Position numbers and translations under genes: made by a program | NCBI RefSeq assembly: GCF_022024235.1 | Contig: NZ_CP091799.1 | Location: 1,466,001 to 1,530,000, forward strand | Direction of reading: 5' to 3' | DNA: 64,000 bases | From: Segatella baroniae B14 | Lineage (GTDB): Bacteria > Bacteroidota > Bacteroidia > Bacteroidales > Bacteroidaceae | Notes under the pieces: generated by a model | The model's input: the letters and a program-made list of their open reading frames with translations, nothing else | Databases searched by the model: none | What the model was told of the DNA's origin: nothing | In this document: positions 9,244-19,903 of the stretch, one piece after another | Numbering within the stretch: position 1 is the first letter of the stretch | How the letters are laid out: every line of letters starts with the position of its first letter

Positions 9244-11388
9244 TTAGAAGAACAAATAACGATTATCTACAACTTTAGCATTGAGATAAAGCTCGTTCAT
9301 AAAGTTACCAGCATACTGCATAGCACGCTGACGAAGCTTCTGCTCCATAGCCTTCTCATCAAACTTAACAGGACGGTTTGTCTTGTTGGTTACCTGGAAG
9401 AGGTAAACACCAGCATTACCCTTTACTGGATGGCTAACGAATTTACCCTTAGCAGTAGCTGAGACTGCACCAGAAAGAGCTGGTTCGCTTGCACCTACAG
9501 AAGCAATGAATACTGGAGCTGCAAATGTTACCTGATTAACAGGAGCTACCTTAGCACCCTTAGCTTTAGCTGCTGCAATGCTCTTCACACCCTTAACCTT
9601 AGCTATAATCTGCTCTGCCTTCTTATCCTTGATAACTTCAGCCTTAACCATTTCACGAACCTGAGGATCGCTCAAATCACGATAGCCGGCACGATGAATC
9701 TTGTTAAGTACCATGACAAGGAGATGATCATTGTCACCACACTCGTAAAGTGGAGATTCTTCCTTTTCATCTGCATCAAATACCCACTTCAAAGCATCGC
9801 GTGTAGAATGGATATTAGCTACATAATGAAGTGAAGTTGTCATATCATTAGCTTCCTGTACTGTATAACCGTTCTTAGCTGCATTCTTCAACAAATCTTC
9901 ACCATTCTGGTTTGCTGATACGAAACTAGAAATCTTGTTATATGCTGCACGATAAGTATCCTGAGAGAAATCAATGGTCTTCTTGATAACTGCTGCAGTA
10001 TACTTATTAATCATACCTTTCTTATCAACAACCTGAAGGATAACGTTACCCTGACCAAGAGCAATATTCTCATAGCTGTTTACAGCTGCATTATTCAAAG
10101 CTGAAATATATGTCTTCGTATCCTTATCCATACTTGGAGCAAACTGATACTGCTTGGTTGTCATCCAAGTTTTTTCACCTGTCTGACCATATTTCTTTGC
10201 CAAAGCTTCAAATTCTGCACCACCCTGAAGTGCTGTATAAATAGAGTCTGCTGTCTTGTGAGCAGCTTCTGGAGTAGCACCTGAAACCTGGATAGTACGG
10301 AACTGGATAGAATCTGGTAACTCCTGCTTTGCAATAAGCTTAATAATATTCAAAGTGTTGTCCTGAGCATTAGCTTTAACTGCTGATGTAGAACCTACAG
10401 CCATTGAATCGAGCTGAGCTGCAATATCGGTAGGGAAAGCATCTTTCGCAACAGGAATACCAAGATAGTTAACTGAAGTACCACTCTTATGAAGAATCTC
10501 TGTAGGATCTTCAGCAGCAGCAAGTTTCTTCTGGAAATCAGCGAATTGCTTCTGAAGAGCTAAACGATCTGAAGATGAAGCCTTAACCTGAACATCGATA
10601 TATTTTACATCACGACTTTCAATAGCCTGCTTAAAGCGAGCTTTCAGCTCCTCATACTTAGCCTTCATATCACTCTCTTCTACCTTTATCTTAGCATCCT
10701 GAATGTCGCTGTAAGGGAAAGAAGCCAACTGAATAGAACTCTCTTCATTTTCCTCCTTGAAAGCCATCTTAGCTTCTACAGGATTAGAGATGAAGCAGTG
10801 AGCCAAAAGATTCTGATACTTCTGAGCAAGAGTCTGCTGGCGAAGTGTCTTCTCTATAAATGTCCAATAGTTATAAATCTTCTGATACTGCTCTGCCATC
10901 TGAGGATTCTGAGCACTCTGATTAGACTTATAATCTGCCAAGAATTTCTTCAAAGAACTAGCATCGAAACGACCTGTCTGCTGATTAACAAATGGAGTCT
11001 GCAAAAGCATTGGGTTAGTACCCTCGTTCAGAATGTTTTGCAACTCACCATCAGTAACAGTAAGACCTAATTCTTTTGCCTCATTCTCTACGAGCTTAGA
11101 CTGTACGTATGTATTCCATACCATGTCTTTCACCTGATTCATCTGCTCCTCAGGAAGATTATCAGTTCCCTGCTGCATTTTGATAACCTCAGTGTACTCG
11201 TCAACGAGTTTCTGAAAATCAGTAACACTAATTTTTTCACCGAGCACTTCACCTACCTGCTGGCGCTGGTCATTCTTGCTAGACTCACAAGAACGGAAAG
11301 CTTCTTCAGCGATGAAGGCAAAAAGGCCAAAACCGATAATGCATATCAGAATGACGCCTCTCTTTCTAATTGTTCCTAAAGCTGCCAT
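9244..11388 (-). CDS. PpiD/SurA-like peptidyl-prolyl isomerase, membrane-anchored
   Basis: 714 residues. Short N-terminal cytoplasmic part, one transmembrane helix (about 12-29), SurA_N/PpiD N-terminal chaperone helices (about 45-250), a parvulin-type rotamase domain (about 345-445, containing ADSIYTALQGGAEFEALAKK), and a second rotamase-like C-terminal part. This is the PpiD arrangement; Bacteroidetes annotations often call it SurA. It should assist folding of exported proteins in the periplasm. The neighbours CorC-like, lptC and an outer-membrane protein form a conserved envelope block, here separated by 97 bases with its own -7 box. Confidence 0.9.
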   Translation of the reverse strand: MAALGTIRKRGVILICIIGFGLFAFIAEEAFRSCESSKNDQRQQVGEVLGEKISVTDFQKLVDEYTEVIKMQQGTDNLPEEQMNQVKDMVWNTYVQSKLVENEAKELGLTVTDGELQNILNEGTNPMLLQTPFVNQQTGRFDASSLKKFLADYKSNQSAQNPQMAEQYQKIYNYWTFIEKTLRQQTLAQKYQNLLAHCFISNPVEAKMAFKEENEESSIQLASFPYSDIQDAKIKVEESDMKAKYEELKARFKQAIESRDVKYIDVQVKASSSDRLALQKQFADFQKKLAAAEDPTEILHKSGTSVNYLGIPVAKDAFPTDIAAQLDSMAVGSTSAVKANAQDNTLNIIKLIAKQELPDSIQFRTIQVSGATPEAAHKTADSIYTALQGGAEFEALAKKYGQTGEKTWMTTKQYQFAPSMDKDTKTYISALNNAAVNSYENIALGQGNVILQVVDKKGMINKYTAAVIKKTIDFSQDTYRAAYNKISSFVSANQNGEDLLKNAAKNGYTVQEANDMTTSLHYVANIHSTRDALKWVFDADEKEESPLYECGDNDHLLVMVLNKIHRAGYRDLSDPQVREMVKAEVIKDKKAEQIIAKVKGVKSIAAAKAKGAKVAPVNQVTFAAPVFIASVGASEPALSGAVSATAKGKFVSHPVKGNAGVYLFQVTNKTNRPVKFDEKAMEQKLRQRAMQYAGNFMNELYLNAKVVDNRYLFF

Positions 11389-11438
11389 TTTTTGTTGTTT
11401 TTCTATATTTTTATTTGTTTTTTCATACTAAACGGCTA

Positions 11439-11446
11439 CAAAAATA
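11439..11446 (-). promoter_or_regulatory. Predicted -7 box for the ppiD-like gene
   Basis: TATTTTTG on the minus strand, 50 bases before the start codon at 11388, in the 97-base gap behind the CorC-like gene. No well-spaced -33 element. Confidence 0.4.
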
Positions 11447-11485
11447 CTAAAAGTTTATCAAACTAGTGCATTAAAACACTAAAAA

Positions 11486-12763
11486 TTAGTTTTTTACGGC
11501 CACATTCAAGCGCACTAACTCTATCTTTGTCATGGTATTCTTAAGGATTTTAAATTCGTACTGACCTACACGTACGACATCGTTTACCTTAGGGAAACTT
11601 TTATACACTGCAAGTATCAATCCACCTACCGTCATATAATCGTCACTTTCGGGCAAATCTAAGTTAAACATTTCATTTACTTTATCTATCTCCATACGAG
11701 CAGATAACAAGAATTCATGGTCATTTAACTTCTTAGCAATCAAGTTAGATGTATCGTGCTCATCCTCAATGTCTCCAAAAATTTCTTCAACAATATCTTC
11801 CAGAGAAACGATACCGCTTGTTCCTCCAAATTCATCAACGACAACACCCAGAGTTTTCTTATTTTGCAAGAAAGTATGTAACAGTTTCTGTGCTGCCATG
11901 GTCTCAGGAACAAATGGCATCGTACGTACATGATCTACCCAATTCTCTGGGTTACGAAACAATTCAGAAGAATGAATATAGCCTATAATATGATCTATAT
12001 CATCATGATAAACTATTATTTTACTATTTCCACTCTCTATAAATTTCTGACGCAAGTCGTCTAGACTACAGGTATCTACCACTGCATTCACTTCTGTACG
12101 GGGAACCATGCAATCTCTTACTTTACAGTCAGTAAACTCAAGAGCATTCTGAAATATTTTTACTTCATCTTCGATATCGCTCTCACTTTTTGCATGCTCG
12201 ATACTTGATTGAACCAGATAATCTAAATCGACTTTCGAAAATTCTTCTTCATCATATCCCTCGTCTACCCTTATACCCAATATACGCAAAAGGCATTTAC
12301 TGATTAATGTTGAAAATTTACTGAGTGGCCACAAGACGATATAAAACAAATAGGCCAATGGGGCAAACACGGTAAGCAGACGATTAGGATTACTTTTGAA
12401 CAAAGTCTTGGGTACGAATTCGCCCGTAAACAAAATAACCAAAGTAGAAAAAACTGTATCTAAGAGTACTTTTGTCTCTGGCGTAAAAGACCTAAATAAC
12501 GTTTGATCAAATATTTGAGCAAAAAAGATACCATATAATACGAGGACAATATTATTACCAACAAGCATGGTTGACACAAAACCATTAGGATGCTTATAAA
12601 ACATAGAAAGCATCTTTTGCGAAAAACCATTCTTCTCTTTATCCATCTCGACCAACATTCGGTTGGACGAAACAAAGGCTATCTCCATTCCACTAAAGAA
12701 TGCAGACAATATCATAGTTAATAATATACCTATTATAATTGGTATGTCTATCGGGTCTGTCAT
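11486..12763 (-). CDS. CNNM/CorC-type membrane protein with CBS pair (hemolysin-family; GldE-like)
   Basis: 425 residues. N-terminal DUF21 (CNNM) transmembrane domain with about four helices (5-180), a pair of CBS domains (about 205-330, with the ending VVDEFGGTSGIVSLEDIVEEIFG), and a C-terminal CorC/HlyC domain (about 340-420). The family is implicated in divalent cation (Mg/Co) efflux; in Bacteroidetes the same architecture is called GldE, though gliding is not expected here. Its ATG directly follows the lptC stop with no gap, so it belongs to the lptC operon. Confidence 0.93.
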   Translation of the reverse strand: MTDPIDIPIIIGILLTMILSAFFSGMEIAFVSSNRMLVEMDKEKNGFSQKMLSMFYKHPNGFVSTMLVGNNIVLVLYGIFFAQIFDQTLFRSFTPETKVLLDTVFSTLVILFTGEFVPKTLFKSNPNRLLTVFAPLAYLFYIVLWPLSKFSTLISKCLLRILGIRVDEGYDEEEFSKVDLDYLVQSSIEHAKSESDIEDEVKIFQNALEFTDCKVRDCMVPRTEVNAVVDTCSLDDLRQKFIESGNSKIIVYHDDIDHIIGYIHSSELFRNPENWVDHVRTMPFVPETMAAQKLLHTFLQNKKTLGVVVDEFGGTSGIVSLEDIVEEIFGDIEDEHDTSNLIAKKLNDHEFLLSARMEIDKVNEMFNLDLPESDDYMTVGGLILAVYKSFPKVNDVVRVGQYEFKILKNTMTKIELVRLNVAVKN

Positions 12764-13420
12764 TTAACGTGTTAAAGGTATAGATTCATTTTTACGCTGT
12801 GGCAATGCTTGAGGGCGAATACGCTCTTTGACTGTATCTGGCGCACTGCGTACAGAGTCTGTACCACTGTTTTCCATGTCTCCTCTTTCGAAAGAGCCAC
12901 GAGAATTGCTCACAGTATATTTGGTCATACGTTCGTCACTTCTAAAATAGGTACCCTGCAGGGTGCGTTCTGGCGTAACTAAACGTGAAAAAGTATAAGA
13001 ATAGATTTCATGCTTCATCTCATCCCAGTATAACTCTTCACTAGCAAACCTCAATCCATCCTTGGTCAAGATTTTAACTCGACCACGCAAATGCCACAAC
13101 TTATCTTGATCATAATACATGGCCGAATCGGCTTGAATATACGAATTCACATGAAATTTCTCATCAAATTGCTCCAGGAACAATCCTTTGTTGAATATCC
13201 AACGAGAAGGATGAAGATTAGTATTCACAATCCATTCCTCTGTGACAATACGATACTTGATAACTCCTGAATCGGAAATAAGAGTATTAACCCCATAAGA
13301 GCTCATCATCGCAGCAGAATCGCTTGGCAATATAGCCGGAGCCGTATGTTCCACTTGCTCCTGACAGGCTGTCATGGCAAATAAAACCAAAGTAAATAAT
13401 CCCAGAACAATTTTTCTCAT
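12764..13420 (-). CDS. lptC: LPS export system protein LptC
   Basis: 218 residues. The N-terminus is a lipobox-type signal (MTAC, Cys19), so this is a lipoprotein form, unlike the transmembrane-anchored enterobacterial LptC. The body shows the LptC pattern: WIFNKGLFLEQFDEKF, adjacent ADSAMYYDQDKLWHLRGRV and YWDEMKHEIYSYTFSRLVTPE, beta-jellyroll segments. It should bridge LptBFG and LptA in LPS transport across the periplasm. The C-terminal 40 residues are polar and probably disordered. Family match is from motif recognition, fairly sure. Confidence 0.9.
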   Translation of the reverse strand: MRKIVLGLFTLVLFAMTACQEQVEHTAPAILPSDSAAMMSSYGVNTLISDSGVIKYRIVTEEWIVNTNLHPSRWIFNKGLFLEQFDEKFHVNSYIQADSAMYYDQDKLWHLRGRVKILTKDGLRFASEELYWDEMKHEIYSYTFSRLVTPERTLQGTYFRSDERMTKYTVSNSRGSFERGDMENSGTDSVRSAPDTVKERIRPQALPQRKNESIPLTR

Positions 13421-13446
13421 TCCTTATATATGGTTTTTAAGAACAA

Positions 13447-14757
13447 TTATTCTACTTTCCACTTAGCAAACCAACGCTCATTAAATGTCAAGCCTATATT
13501 GATACGGAAAGTATTTTCCTTAATCATGCCTGTAGCTTCTGTACGAACAAACTGGCCACTAATATTCAAAATAGAGCGATTATTGATACTGTTGATAATA
13601 GGAATACCAAAACCTGCACTTACAGAATACTCCTTAGGACCATCCTGACCATTTATCTTATAATAAGGTGTTGCATAACTAACACCCAAACGATACTTCA
13701 CACGGCGAAGGAAACGACGATCGTATTCACCATAACAATACTCGCCACCTAATGTAAACTTATGGCGATTCTGGTATACGCCATCACGCAGAACGTAATC
13801 ACGCTGCCCGTTACTACTAACATAAGTTGGATATAAGATACCTGACCACTTCTGGAATGAATAATCAGCACCCACTTTCAACTGGTTAGCATGATTGTAC
13901 ATGATACCAACTCCAAACATATGAGGAATACGATAAGCATCACCTATAGAATAAGAAGTAGTATCAGACTGACTACTCTGAGGATCTGTAGAAATATCCT
14001 GCATAACCGCATCACCTGTCATCTTATTACCTAAAGAATAGGTAAGACCTAATGTCATCTCATCATTTTTATTCAGATGCTGTGTATATTGCACACCTAC
14101 ATTGAAGTGAACACTACGAACATCTGCAGTATAATAACGCGCAAGTGACTTAACATAAGCATCAGAATATGATGTAACAACTGACCGATTAAGACTACCC
14201 CATATATATCCAATATTAGCACCAAAAGAAAAGCCTTTCAAAGGTTGCCATCCTGCGCCTAAAAACACTTCATGTACACCACCGTCACCAGACAGCGTAT
14301 TGGTATATGTAGTTGCAGCAGAAGATGTTGGAGCTGAGGACGTAACTAAATTATTGGTACTAGCATAATTATAACCTATATTAGTAAAAGGAACAATACC
14401 AAAAGCCATTCCGACATGACGAGCTACACGAAAGCCACCCACAGCATACTCAAAATCTGCATTATTGGCATTTACCTTAGTATTACCCTCTTTAAAATTA
14501 GTGATTTGACCAGAAACACCCATGTCAAAAATAAAAGACAGAGAGTCTATGGCTGAATAAGAAGCCGGATTGAGATAATTCACTTGATTGTGCTCACGAA
14601 ATCCGAGGGCTAAACCGTTCATACCACGATTGAAGCCATTAGATTGTTCACTAAGCACACCTAATCCGTATTGACTATAAGGTGAGTTTGTACCACTCTG
14701 GGCATAACCAGACATTGTCATCACTGCAAAAAGAGCAGCAACTGCTATTTTTTTCAT
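13447..14757 (-). CDS. Outer-membrane beta-barrel protein (PorV/FadL-like fold, function unknown)
   Basis: 436 residues from ATG 14757. A longer frame begins at 14781, but MKKIAVAALFAVMTMSGYAQ is a clean signal peptide cleaved after YAQ and the longer start would lie close to the -7 box. The mature protein starts GTNSPYSQYGLGVLSEQ, a segment I recognise from conserved Bacteroidetes outer-membrane proteins, and has alternating beta strands through to an end of FAKWKVE. First gene of the OMP-lptC-CorC operon, 26 bases before lptC. Substrate unknown. Confidence 0.85.
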   Translation of the reverse strand: MKKIAVAALFAVMTMSGYAQSGTNSPYSQYGLGVLSEQSNGFNRGMNGLALGFREHNQVNYLNPASYSAIDSLSFIFDMGVSGQITNFKEGNTKVNANNADFEYAVGGFRVARHVGMAFGIVPFTNIGYNYASTNNLVTSSAPTSSAATTYTNTLSGDGGVHEVFLGAGWQPLKGFSFGANIGYIWGSLNRSVVTSYSDAYVKSLARYYTADVRSVHFNVGVQYTQHLNKNDEMTLGLTYSLGNKMTGDAVMQDISTDPQSSQSDTTSYSIGDAYRIPHMFGVGIMYNHANQLKVGADYSFQKWSGILYPTYVSSNGQRDYVLRDGVYQNRHKFTLGGEYCYGEYDRRFLRRVKYRLGVSYATPYYKINGQDGPKEYSVSAGFGIPIINSINNRSILNISGQFVRTEATGMIKENTFRINIGLTFNERWFAKWKVE

Positions 14758-14785
14758 ATTTAATAGGTTTCGAAATATCAAGTTG

Positions 14786-14793
14786 CAAAAGTA
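14786..14793 (-). promoter_or_regulatory. Predicted -7 box for the OMP-lptC-CorC operon
   Basis: TACTTTTG on the minus strand, 28 bases before the chosen ATG at 14757. Supports the shorter start. Confidence 0.6.
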
Positions 14794-14838
14794 TTGAAAA
14801 AAAACGAGATTTGTGCACGTTAAGTCAGAAATATAAGT

Positions 14839-14846
14839 TATTTTTG
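14839..14846 (+). promoter_or_regulatory. Predicted -7 box for the DUF4105 gene, almost touching its start
   Basis: TATTTTTG ends 4 bases before the GTG at 14851. With the usual 4-8 base distance to transcription start the message would begin at or next to the start codon. A TTTG at 14810-14813 is 25 bases away, too far for a standard -33. Confidence 0.5.
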
Positions 14847-14850
14847 CATC

Positions 14851-16065
14851 GTGAAACTTTTTAAATATATTTTAAGAACCTTTTTACTGGTATTTACATT
14901 ATCGGTAACAACACATGTAAATGCTCAGAGTGACTATGATTTGGGCTCTATGGATTCCGTAGACATCTGTCTGCTAACATGTGGACCAGGACAGGAAAGT
15001 TATTCCATGTTCGGACACACAGCTCTTCGTATCCACGACAAAGCGCGCCAACAAGACCTCGCCATCAACTATGGAATGTTCTCGTTTTCTCAGCCAAACT
15101 TTATCTTACGATTTATTCTGGGACAGACAGACTATACCATGGGGATACAAGATATGTCAGATTTCATTTGGCAGTATCAACACGAAGGAAGATGGATAAA
15201 ACAACAGAAACTACAGTTGTCTCGTAAAGAAAAATGGGAAATATTACAGGCTATACAAGAAAATAGCAGACCTGAAAATATCACTTACCGATATAACTTT
15301 TTTTTCAACAATTGTACTACTAAGGCAAGGGATATCATACTTGATCACATTAACAGACAGGAAGACGTAAAAGGTATGGCATACATACCTTCTACTTATC
15401 GTAAAGAGATTCATAAATGGAATGCATCCTCACCATGGACTCAGTTTGGTGAAGATTTACTGCTTGGCGTTTCTGCAGATTTTGACATTTCACAATCAGA
15501 ATATCAATTTCTCCCGGAAAATCTATCCAACGACTGGAATCACATACAATTAACAGGCCATTTTGATTCTCTACAAAATCAGAAAATGCCCCTGGTAGAA
15601 TCTACATCCTGGCTAATATCCAAACAAGATAAAACTGAAAATTCGGGCTACATACTAACGCCAACCGTTTGTTTCGCCCTACTATTTATCTTCACCGTAA
15701 TAATTTCCCTATATGAATACCGTACTGGTAAAAAAATATGGGCCCTGGATATTTTTTTCTATTTCGCCACAGGAATTGTAGGAATTGTATTGTTTGCCAT
15801 GCTTTTCTCTAAACATCCAACGGTACAATGTAATTTACAGATATTGATGTTCAATCCACTTGTTTTAGCATTTGGGTGGTCCGTTATCAAATCATTACAA
15901 AAAAGAGCATGGAGTAAATGGGCTATTCGATATTCTATATTTTACGGAATATGCCTTGTATTGATGCTTATCGGCGCATTTATACAAACTTACCAGCCAG
16001 GAATTATTATTTTGGCATTATCTTTGCTATTCAGAATTATATTTAATTTAAAATATAACCGATGA
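14851..16065 (+). CDS. DUF4105 membrane protein (Lnb N-terminal periplasmic domain)
   Basis: 404 residues with a GTG start; the signal peptide that follows (to about residue 25, VNAQ) fixes this start because the next Met is at residue 34, beyond it. Residues about 38-235 are the DUF4105 domain: CGPGQESYSMFGHTALRI with conserved Cys, Ser and His, and NNCTTKARD later, a pattern compatible with a papain-like/NlpC-type Cys-His active site. Residues about 270-400 hold roughly five transmembrane helices. Actual substrate is unknown. The last base triplet overlaps the next gene as ATGA. Confidence 0.88.
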   Translation: MKLFKYILRTFLLVFTLSVTTHVNAQSDYDLGSMDSVDICLLTCGPGQESYSMFGHTALRIHDKARQQDLAINYGMFSFSQPNFILRFILGQTDYTMGIQDMSDFIWQYQHEGRWIKQQKLQLSRKEKWEILQAIQENSRPENITYRYNFFFNNCTTKARDIILDHINRQEDVKGMAYIPSTYRKEIHKWNASSPWTQFGEDLLLGVSADFDISQSEYQFLPENLSNDWNHIQLTGHFDSLQNQKMPLVESTSWLISKQDKTENSGYILTPTVCFALLFIFTVIISLYEYRTGKKIWALDIFFYFATGIVGIVLFAMLFSKHPTVQCNLQILMFNPLVLAFGWSVIKSLQKRAWSKWAIRYSIFYGICLVLMLIGAFIQTYQPGIIILALSLLFRIIFNLKYNR

Positions 16066-16412
16066 ATAGATATATCACAGTACTGCTGGTAGTTTTAGCA
16101 GCAACAGGAGTGGAAGCACAGAAATACGAATCTGCGCTAAAACTTGCGATGGCTGATATGTCTTTTCAGGAAGCATTACTACAACCAGAAGCCAAAGCTT
16201 TGGAACAAGACATTTTGTCAGTTATCAAAGCAATCAAAGAAGCATCTGAAGAGGAACATATCAAACAAACGACCTTCAGTAATGCATGCATATTTACCGA
16301 TATCACTTCGCCAAGACTTGTTTCAGTTTCGGCAAAAATAGAAATTCCTTCCTACGCAAAATGTGAAAAAGGATACTTCTATACTATTTTTATTCGTGGA
16401 CCTACTGCATAA
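16062..16412 (+). CDS. Small secreted protein of unknown function
   Basis: 116 residues; signal peptide to about residue 19 (VEAQ). The start overlaps the DUF4105 stop (ATGA), so the two are translationally coupled. The mature part is a helical first half (lysine and glutamate rich) and a beta-like second half with two cysteines. I do not recognise the family. It is followed directly by a terminator, so the pair forms a complete two-gene unit, which argues that the product works with the DUF4105 protein in the envelope. Confidence 0.75.
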   Translation: MNRYITVLLVVLAATGVEAQKYESALKLAMADMSFQEALLQPEAKALEQDILSVIKAIKEASEEEHIKQTTFSNACIFTDITSPRLVSVSAKIEIPSYAKCEKGYFYTIFIRGPTA

Positions 16413-16443
16413 AAGCAAACACAAATGGAATATGTTTGCTTTT
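16411..16443 (+). terminator. Terminator of the DUF4105 two-gene unit
   Basis: Eleven-base arms 16411-16421 and 16433-16443 (AAAAGCAAACA / TGTTTGCTTTT) with an 11-base loop and a terminal T-run, starting at the stop codon of the small gene. Confidence 0.85.
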
Positions 16444-16480
16444 AAATAGGTAATCAAGCCAAGAATACAATATTTTTTTG

Positions 16481-16488
16481 TATTTTTG
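16481..16488 (+). promoter_or_regulatory. Predicted -7 box for secA
   Basis: TATTTTTG followed by CA, 44 bases before the secA ATG and after the upstream terminator. No clear -33 element. Confidence 0.5.
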
Positions 16489-16532
16489 CAATCAATTTAA
16501 TCATCACGAACAAAAATAAAACATAACATAAA

Positions 16533-19500
16533 ATGAATTTTAATAAATTCCTCGTCTCTCTCTTTGGCAACAAGTCAAGCCGAGACATGAAAACCATTCA
16601 ACCTATCGTAGAAAAGGTCAAAGCTGCATACGCTGATATTCAGAAATTAAGCAACGATGAATTACGTGCCAAGACCAAAGAAATACAAAAATACGTACAA
16701 GACGCTGGTAAAGAGCAGCGCGACCAAATAGCAGAACTTCGTGCTAAGATTGAAGATACTCCTATTGATGAACGTGAAGTTATCTTTAATCAGATTGACA
16801 AACTTCATGAAGAAGAATTACAGAAATATGAGGATGCTCTCAATGAAGTTTTACCTGTAGCATTCAGCATTGTTAAAGATACAGCACGCCGTTTCACAGA
16901 GAATGAAGAGACTGTAGTAACAGCCACAGATTTCGACCGTGAACTAGCAAGCGACCCAGCTAAAGACTTTGTAACTATCGATGGTGATAAAGCTATTTAC
17001 CACAATACTTGGACTGCCGGTGGCAACAAGATAAAATGGGAAATGGTTCACTATGATGTACAGCTCTTCGGTGGTGTGGTACTACATCAGGGTAAGATAG
17101 CCGAAATGGCAACTGGTGAAGGTAAGACCCTCGTGGCTACAACAGCAGTATTCCTGAATGCGCTAACCGGCAATGGTGTGCACATGGTAACCGTTAACGA
17201 CTATTTGGCAAAGCGTGACTCAGAATGGATGGGCCCTCTTTATGAATTCAATGGTCTTTCTGTAGACTGCATTGATAAACATCGTCCTAACTCACCTGAA
17301 CGTCGTAAAGCCTACCAGGCAGATATCACATTCGGTACTAACAACGAGTTTGGTTTCGACTACCTTCGTGACAACATGGCAATCAGCCCTGATGATCTGG
17401 TACAGAGAGAACATAATTATGCCATTGTCGACGAGGTTGACTCAGTATTGATTGACGATGCGCGTACTCCACTTATTATTTCTGGTCCTGTACCAAAGGG
17501 CGATGTTCAGATGTTTGAAGAATATCAGCCATTAGTAGAAAGACTTTACGAAGTACAGCGTAAGCAGGCAACAGAGCTTTTGGCAGAAGCAAAACAGAAG
17601 ATTGCTGAAGGTGCCAAGAATAACAATCAGAAACTCTTAGAAGAAGGATTCCTGAGTCTTTACCGTTCGTACAAAGCACTGCCAAAGAACAAGCCTTTGA
17701 TTAAATATCTTTCAGAGGAAGGAATCAAGGCAGGAATGCTCAAAACGGAAGAATACTACATGGCTAATAACAATCGTGAGATGCCGAAAGCCATCGAACC
17801 TCTGTATTTCGTTGTAGATGAAAAGATGAATAGTGCTGACCTTACCGATAAAGGTACAGAGTGGTTGGCAAAACAGGTAAACGACAAAGAATTATTCGTA
17901 TTGCCTGATATTACATCAGAACTTTCTGATTTGGAAGCAAATAAGACTCTTTCTGACCAAGAGCGTTTAGATAAAAAAGACGATTTACTGAATCACTACG
18001 CTATTCAGAGTGAACGTGTCCATACCTTGCAGCAGTTACTCAAGGCTTATACCATGTTCACCAACAATGATGAATATGTCGTGATGGATGGCGAAATCAA
18101 AATCGTAGACGAGCAAACCGGACGTATCATGGAAGGTCGTCGCTGGAGCGATGGTTTACATCAGGCTATTGAGGCTAAAGAGCATGTAAAGGTAGAAGCT
18201 GCTACCCAAACTTTCGCTTCAATTACATTACAGAACTACTTCCGTATGTATCATAAGCTCTCAGGTATGACCGGTACAGCTAGTACAGAAGCCGGTGAAT
18301 TCTGGGATATCTATAAACTGGATGTAGTTGAAATTCCAACAAACCGCCCTATCCTCAGACATGACCTCGATGACCGCGTTTACAAAACACAACGCGAAAA
18401 GTATAAAGCAGTTATCGATGAAGTAGAGTTAATGCGAAATGCAGGAAGACCAGTTCTCGTCGGTACAACTTCTGTAGAAATCAGTGAGTTGTTGAGCAAG
18501 ATGTTGAAGATGAGAAACATTCCTCACAACGTATTGAATGCTAAACTCCATCAAAAGGAGGCTCAGATTGTAGCAGAAGCAGGTCGTTGCATTAACGGTA
18601 AGGGTGTAGTAACAATTGCTACCAATATGGCTGGTCGTGGTACCGATATTAAACTTACCCCTGAAGTGAAAGCTGCAGGTGGTTTGGCAATTATTGGTAC
18701 AGAACGTCATGAAAGTCGTCGTGTCGACCGACAGCTTCGTGGTCGTGCAGGTCGTCAGGGTGACCCAGGTTCTTCTGTATTCTATGTATCTCTCGAAGAT
18801 AAACTTATGCGTCTGTTTGCAAGTGATCGTATTGCTAAAGTGATGGACCGCCTTGGTTTTGAAGATGGTGAACGTATCGAGAGTCCTATGATTAGCAAGA
18901 GTATAGAGCGTGCACAGAAGAAGGTAGAAGAAAATAACTTCGGTATTCGCAAGCATCTGCTCGAATATGATGACGTTATGAATAAGCAGCGTACCATCAT
19001 CTATGAGAAGCGTCGCCACGCTTTGATGGGTGAACGTATTGGTATGGATATTACTAACGTCATTTGGGACCGTGTACTCAATATTGTTACTAACAATGAT
19101 TTCATTGGTGCTAAAGAAGAGTTCTACAAGGTTCTCTCAATGGAAATACCATTTGATCAGAATGAATTTGAAAATACCAGCAAGAACGACCTTTGCGAAC
19201 GTGCGTTCCAGGCTGCTATGGCTGATTTCAAACGCAAGACAGACCGTATTCAGAGCGTAGCTTGGCCTATCATTAAACAAGTTTATGAAAACCAAGGCCA
19301 ACTGTATGAAAGAATCATGGTGCCTATCACAGATGGCAAACGTATGTACCAAATTCCATGTCATCTAAAAACAGCCTATGACACTGAAGCAAAGAGCGTG
19401 GTGAAACAGTTTGAAAAAGTTATCATGCTTCATATTATCGATGAAGAGTGGAAAGATAACTTACGTAAACTTGATGAACTCAGACACTCTGTACAAAATG

Positions 19501-19892
19501 CATCTTACGAACAAAAAGATCCGTTGTTGATCTTTAAACTCGAAAGTGTTAAGGTATGGGATGCCATGATTGATGAAATGAATACACGAATTGCTACTAT
19601 TCTGATGCGTGGCCAAATTCCTGAGATGCAGCCTGCTGATCAAGTTCAGGAAGCTACACCAGAAGAACACAGTCAGCGATACAATGAGCAGAAAGTAAAT
19701 ATTGAGGAGGAACAGGAACGCTTGAATCGTGAAGCTCAGCAAGCTGCCATGAGCCAAGACACACGAGAAGGTGCTAATGAAATAAATCATACTCCTTATC
19801 GTGCAGAAAAGACTCCACGTCCAAATGATCTCTGCCCTTGTGGAAGCGGAAAGAAGTTCAAAAATTGCCACGGTAGCAATATCGCAGAGTAA
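16533..19892 (+). CDS. secA: Preprotein translocase ATPase SecA
   Basis: 1119 residues, about 200 longer than E. coli SecA because of insertions typical of Bacteroidetes. Motor domain 1 has Walker A GEGKT (near 190) and DEVDS (Walker B, near 302); further on are the preprotein cross-linking region, the second helicase half with [10 protein letters not shown] (near 740), the helical scaffold, and the C-terminal zinc motif [13 protein letters not shown] that binds SecB/lipids. It drives proteins through SecYEG. It has its own promoter; a lone ABC ATPase follows after 11 bases. Confidence 0.98.
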   Translation: MNFNKFLVSLFGNKSSRDMKTIQPIVEKVKAAYADIQKLSNDELRAKTKEIQKYVQDAGKEQRDQIAELRAKIEDTPIDEREVIFNQIDKLHEEELQKYEDALNEVLPVAFSIVKDTARRFTENEETVVTATDFDRELASDPAKDFVTIDGDKAIYHNTWTAGGNKIKWEMVHYDVQLFGGVVLHQGKIAEMATGEGKTLVATTAVFLNALTGNGVHMVTVNDYLAKRDSEWMGPLYEFNGLSVDCIDKHRPNSPERRKAYQADITFGTNNEFGFDYLRDNMAISPDDLVQREHNYAIVDEVDSVLIDDARTPLIISGPVPKGDVQMFEEYQPLVERLYEVQRKQATELLAEAKQKIAEGAKNNNQKLLEEGFLSLYRSYKALPKNKPLIKYLSEEGIKAGMLKTEEYYMANNNREMPKAIEPLYFVVDEKMNSADLTDKGTEWLAKQVNDKELFVLPDITSELSDLEANKTLSDQERLDKKDDLLNHYAIQSERVHTLQQLLKAYTMFTNNDEYVVMDGEIKIVDEQTGRIMEGRRWSDGLHQAIEAKEHVKVEAATQTFASITLQNYFRMYHKLSGMTGTASTEAGEFWDIYKLDVVEIPTNRPILRHDLDDRVYKTQREKYKAVIDEVELMRNAGRPVLVGTTSVEISELLSKMLKMRNIPHNVLNAKLHQKEAQIVAEAGRCINGKGVVTIATNMAGRGTDIKLTPEVKAAGGLAIIGTERHESRRVDRQLRGRAGRQGDPGSSVFYVSLEDKLMRLFASDRIAKVMDRLGFEDGERIESPMISKSIERAQKKVEENNFGIRKHLLEYDDVMNKQRTIIYEKRRHALMGERIGMDITNVIWDRVLNIVTNNDFIGAKEEFYKVLSMEIPFDQNEFENTSKNDLCERAFQAAMADFKRKTDRIQSVAWPIIKQVYENQGQLYERIMVPITDGKRMYQIPCHLKTAYDTEAKSVVKQFEKVIMLHIIDEEWKDNLRKLDELRHSVQNASYEQKDPLLIFKLESVKVWDAMIDEMNTRIATILMRGQIPEMQPADQVQEATPEEHSQRYNEQKVNIEEEQERLNREAQQAAMSQDTREGANEINHTPYRAEKTPRPNDLCPCGSGKKFKNCHGSNIAE

Positions 19893-19903
19893 AAAATAAG
19901 AAG

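Noticed and set aside
18429..19019. 196-codon antisense frame within secA
   Set aside because: Shadow of the real secA frame; composition is an artefact and no promoter or homologous pattern supports it.
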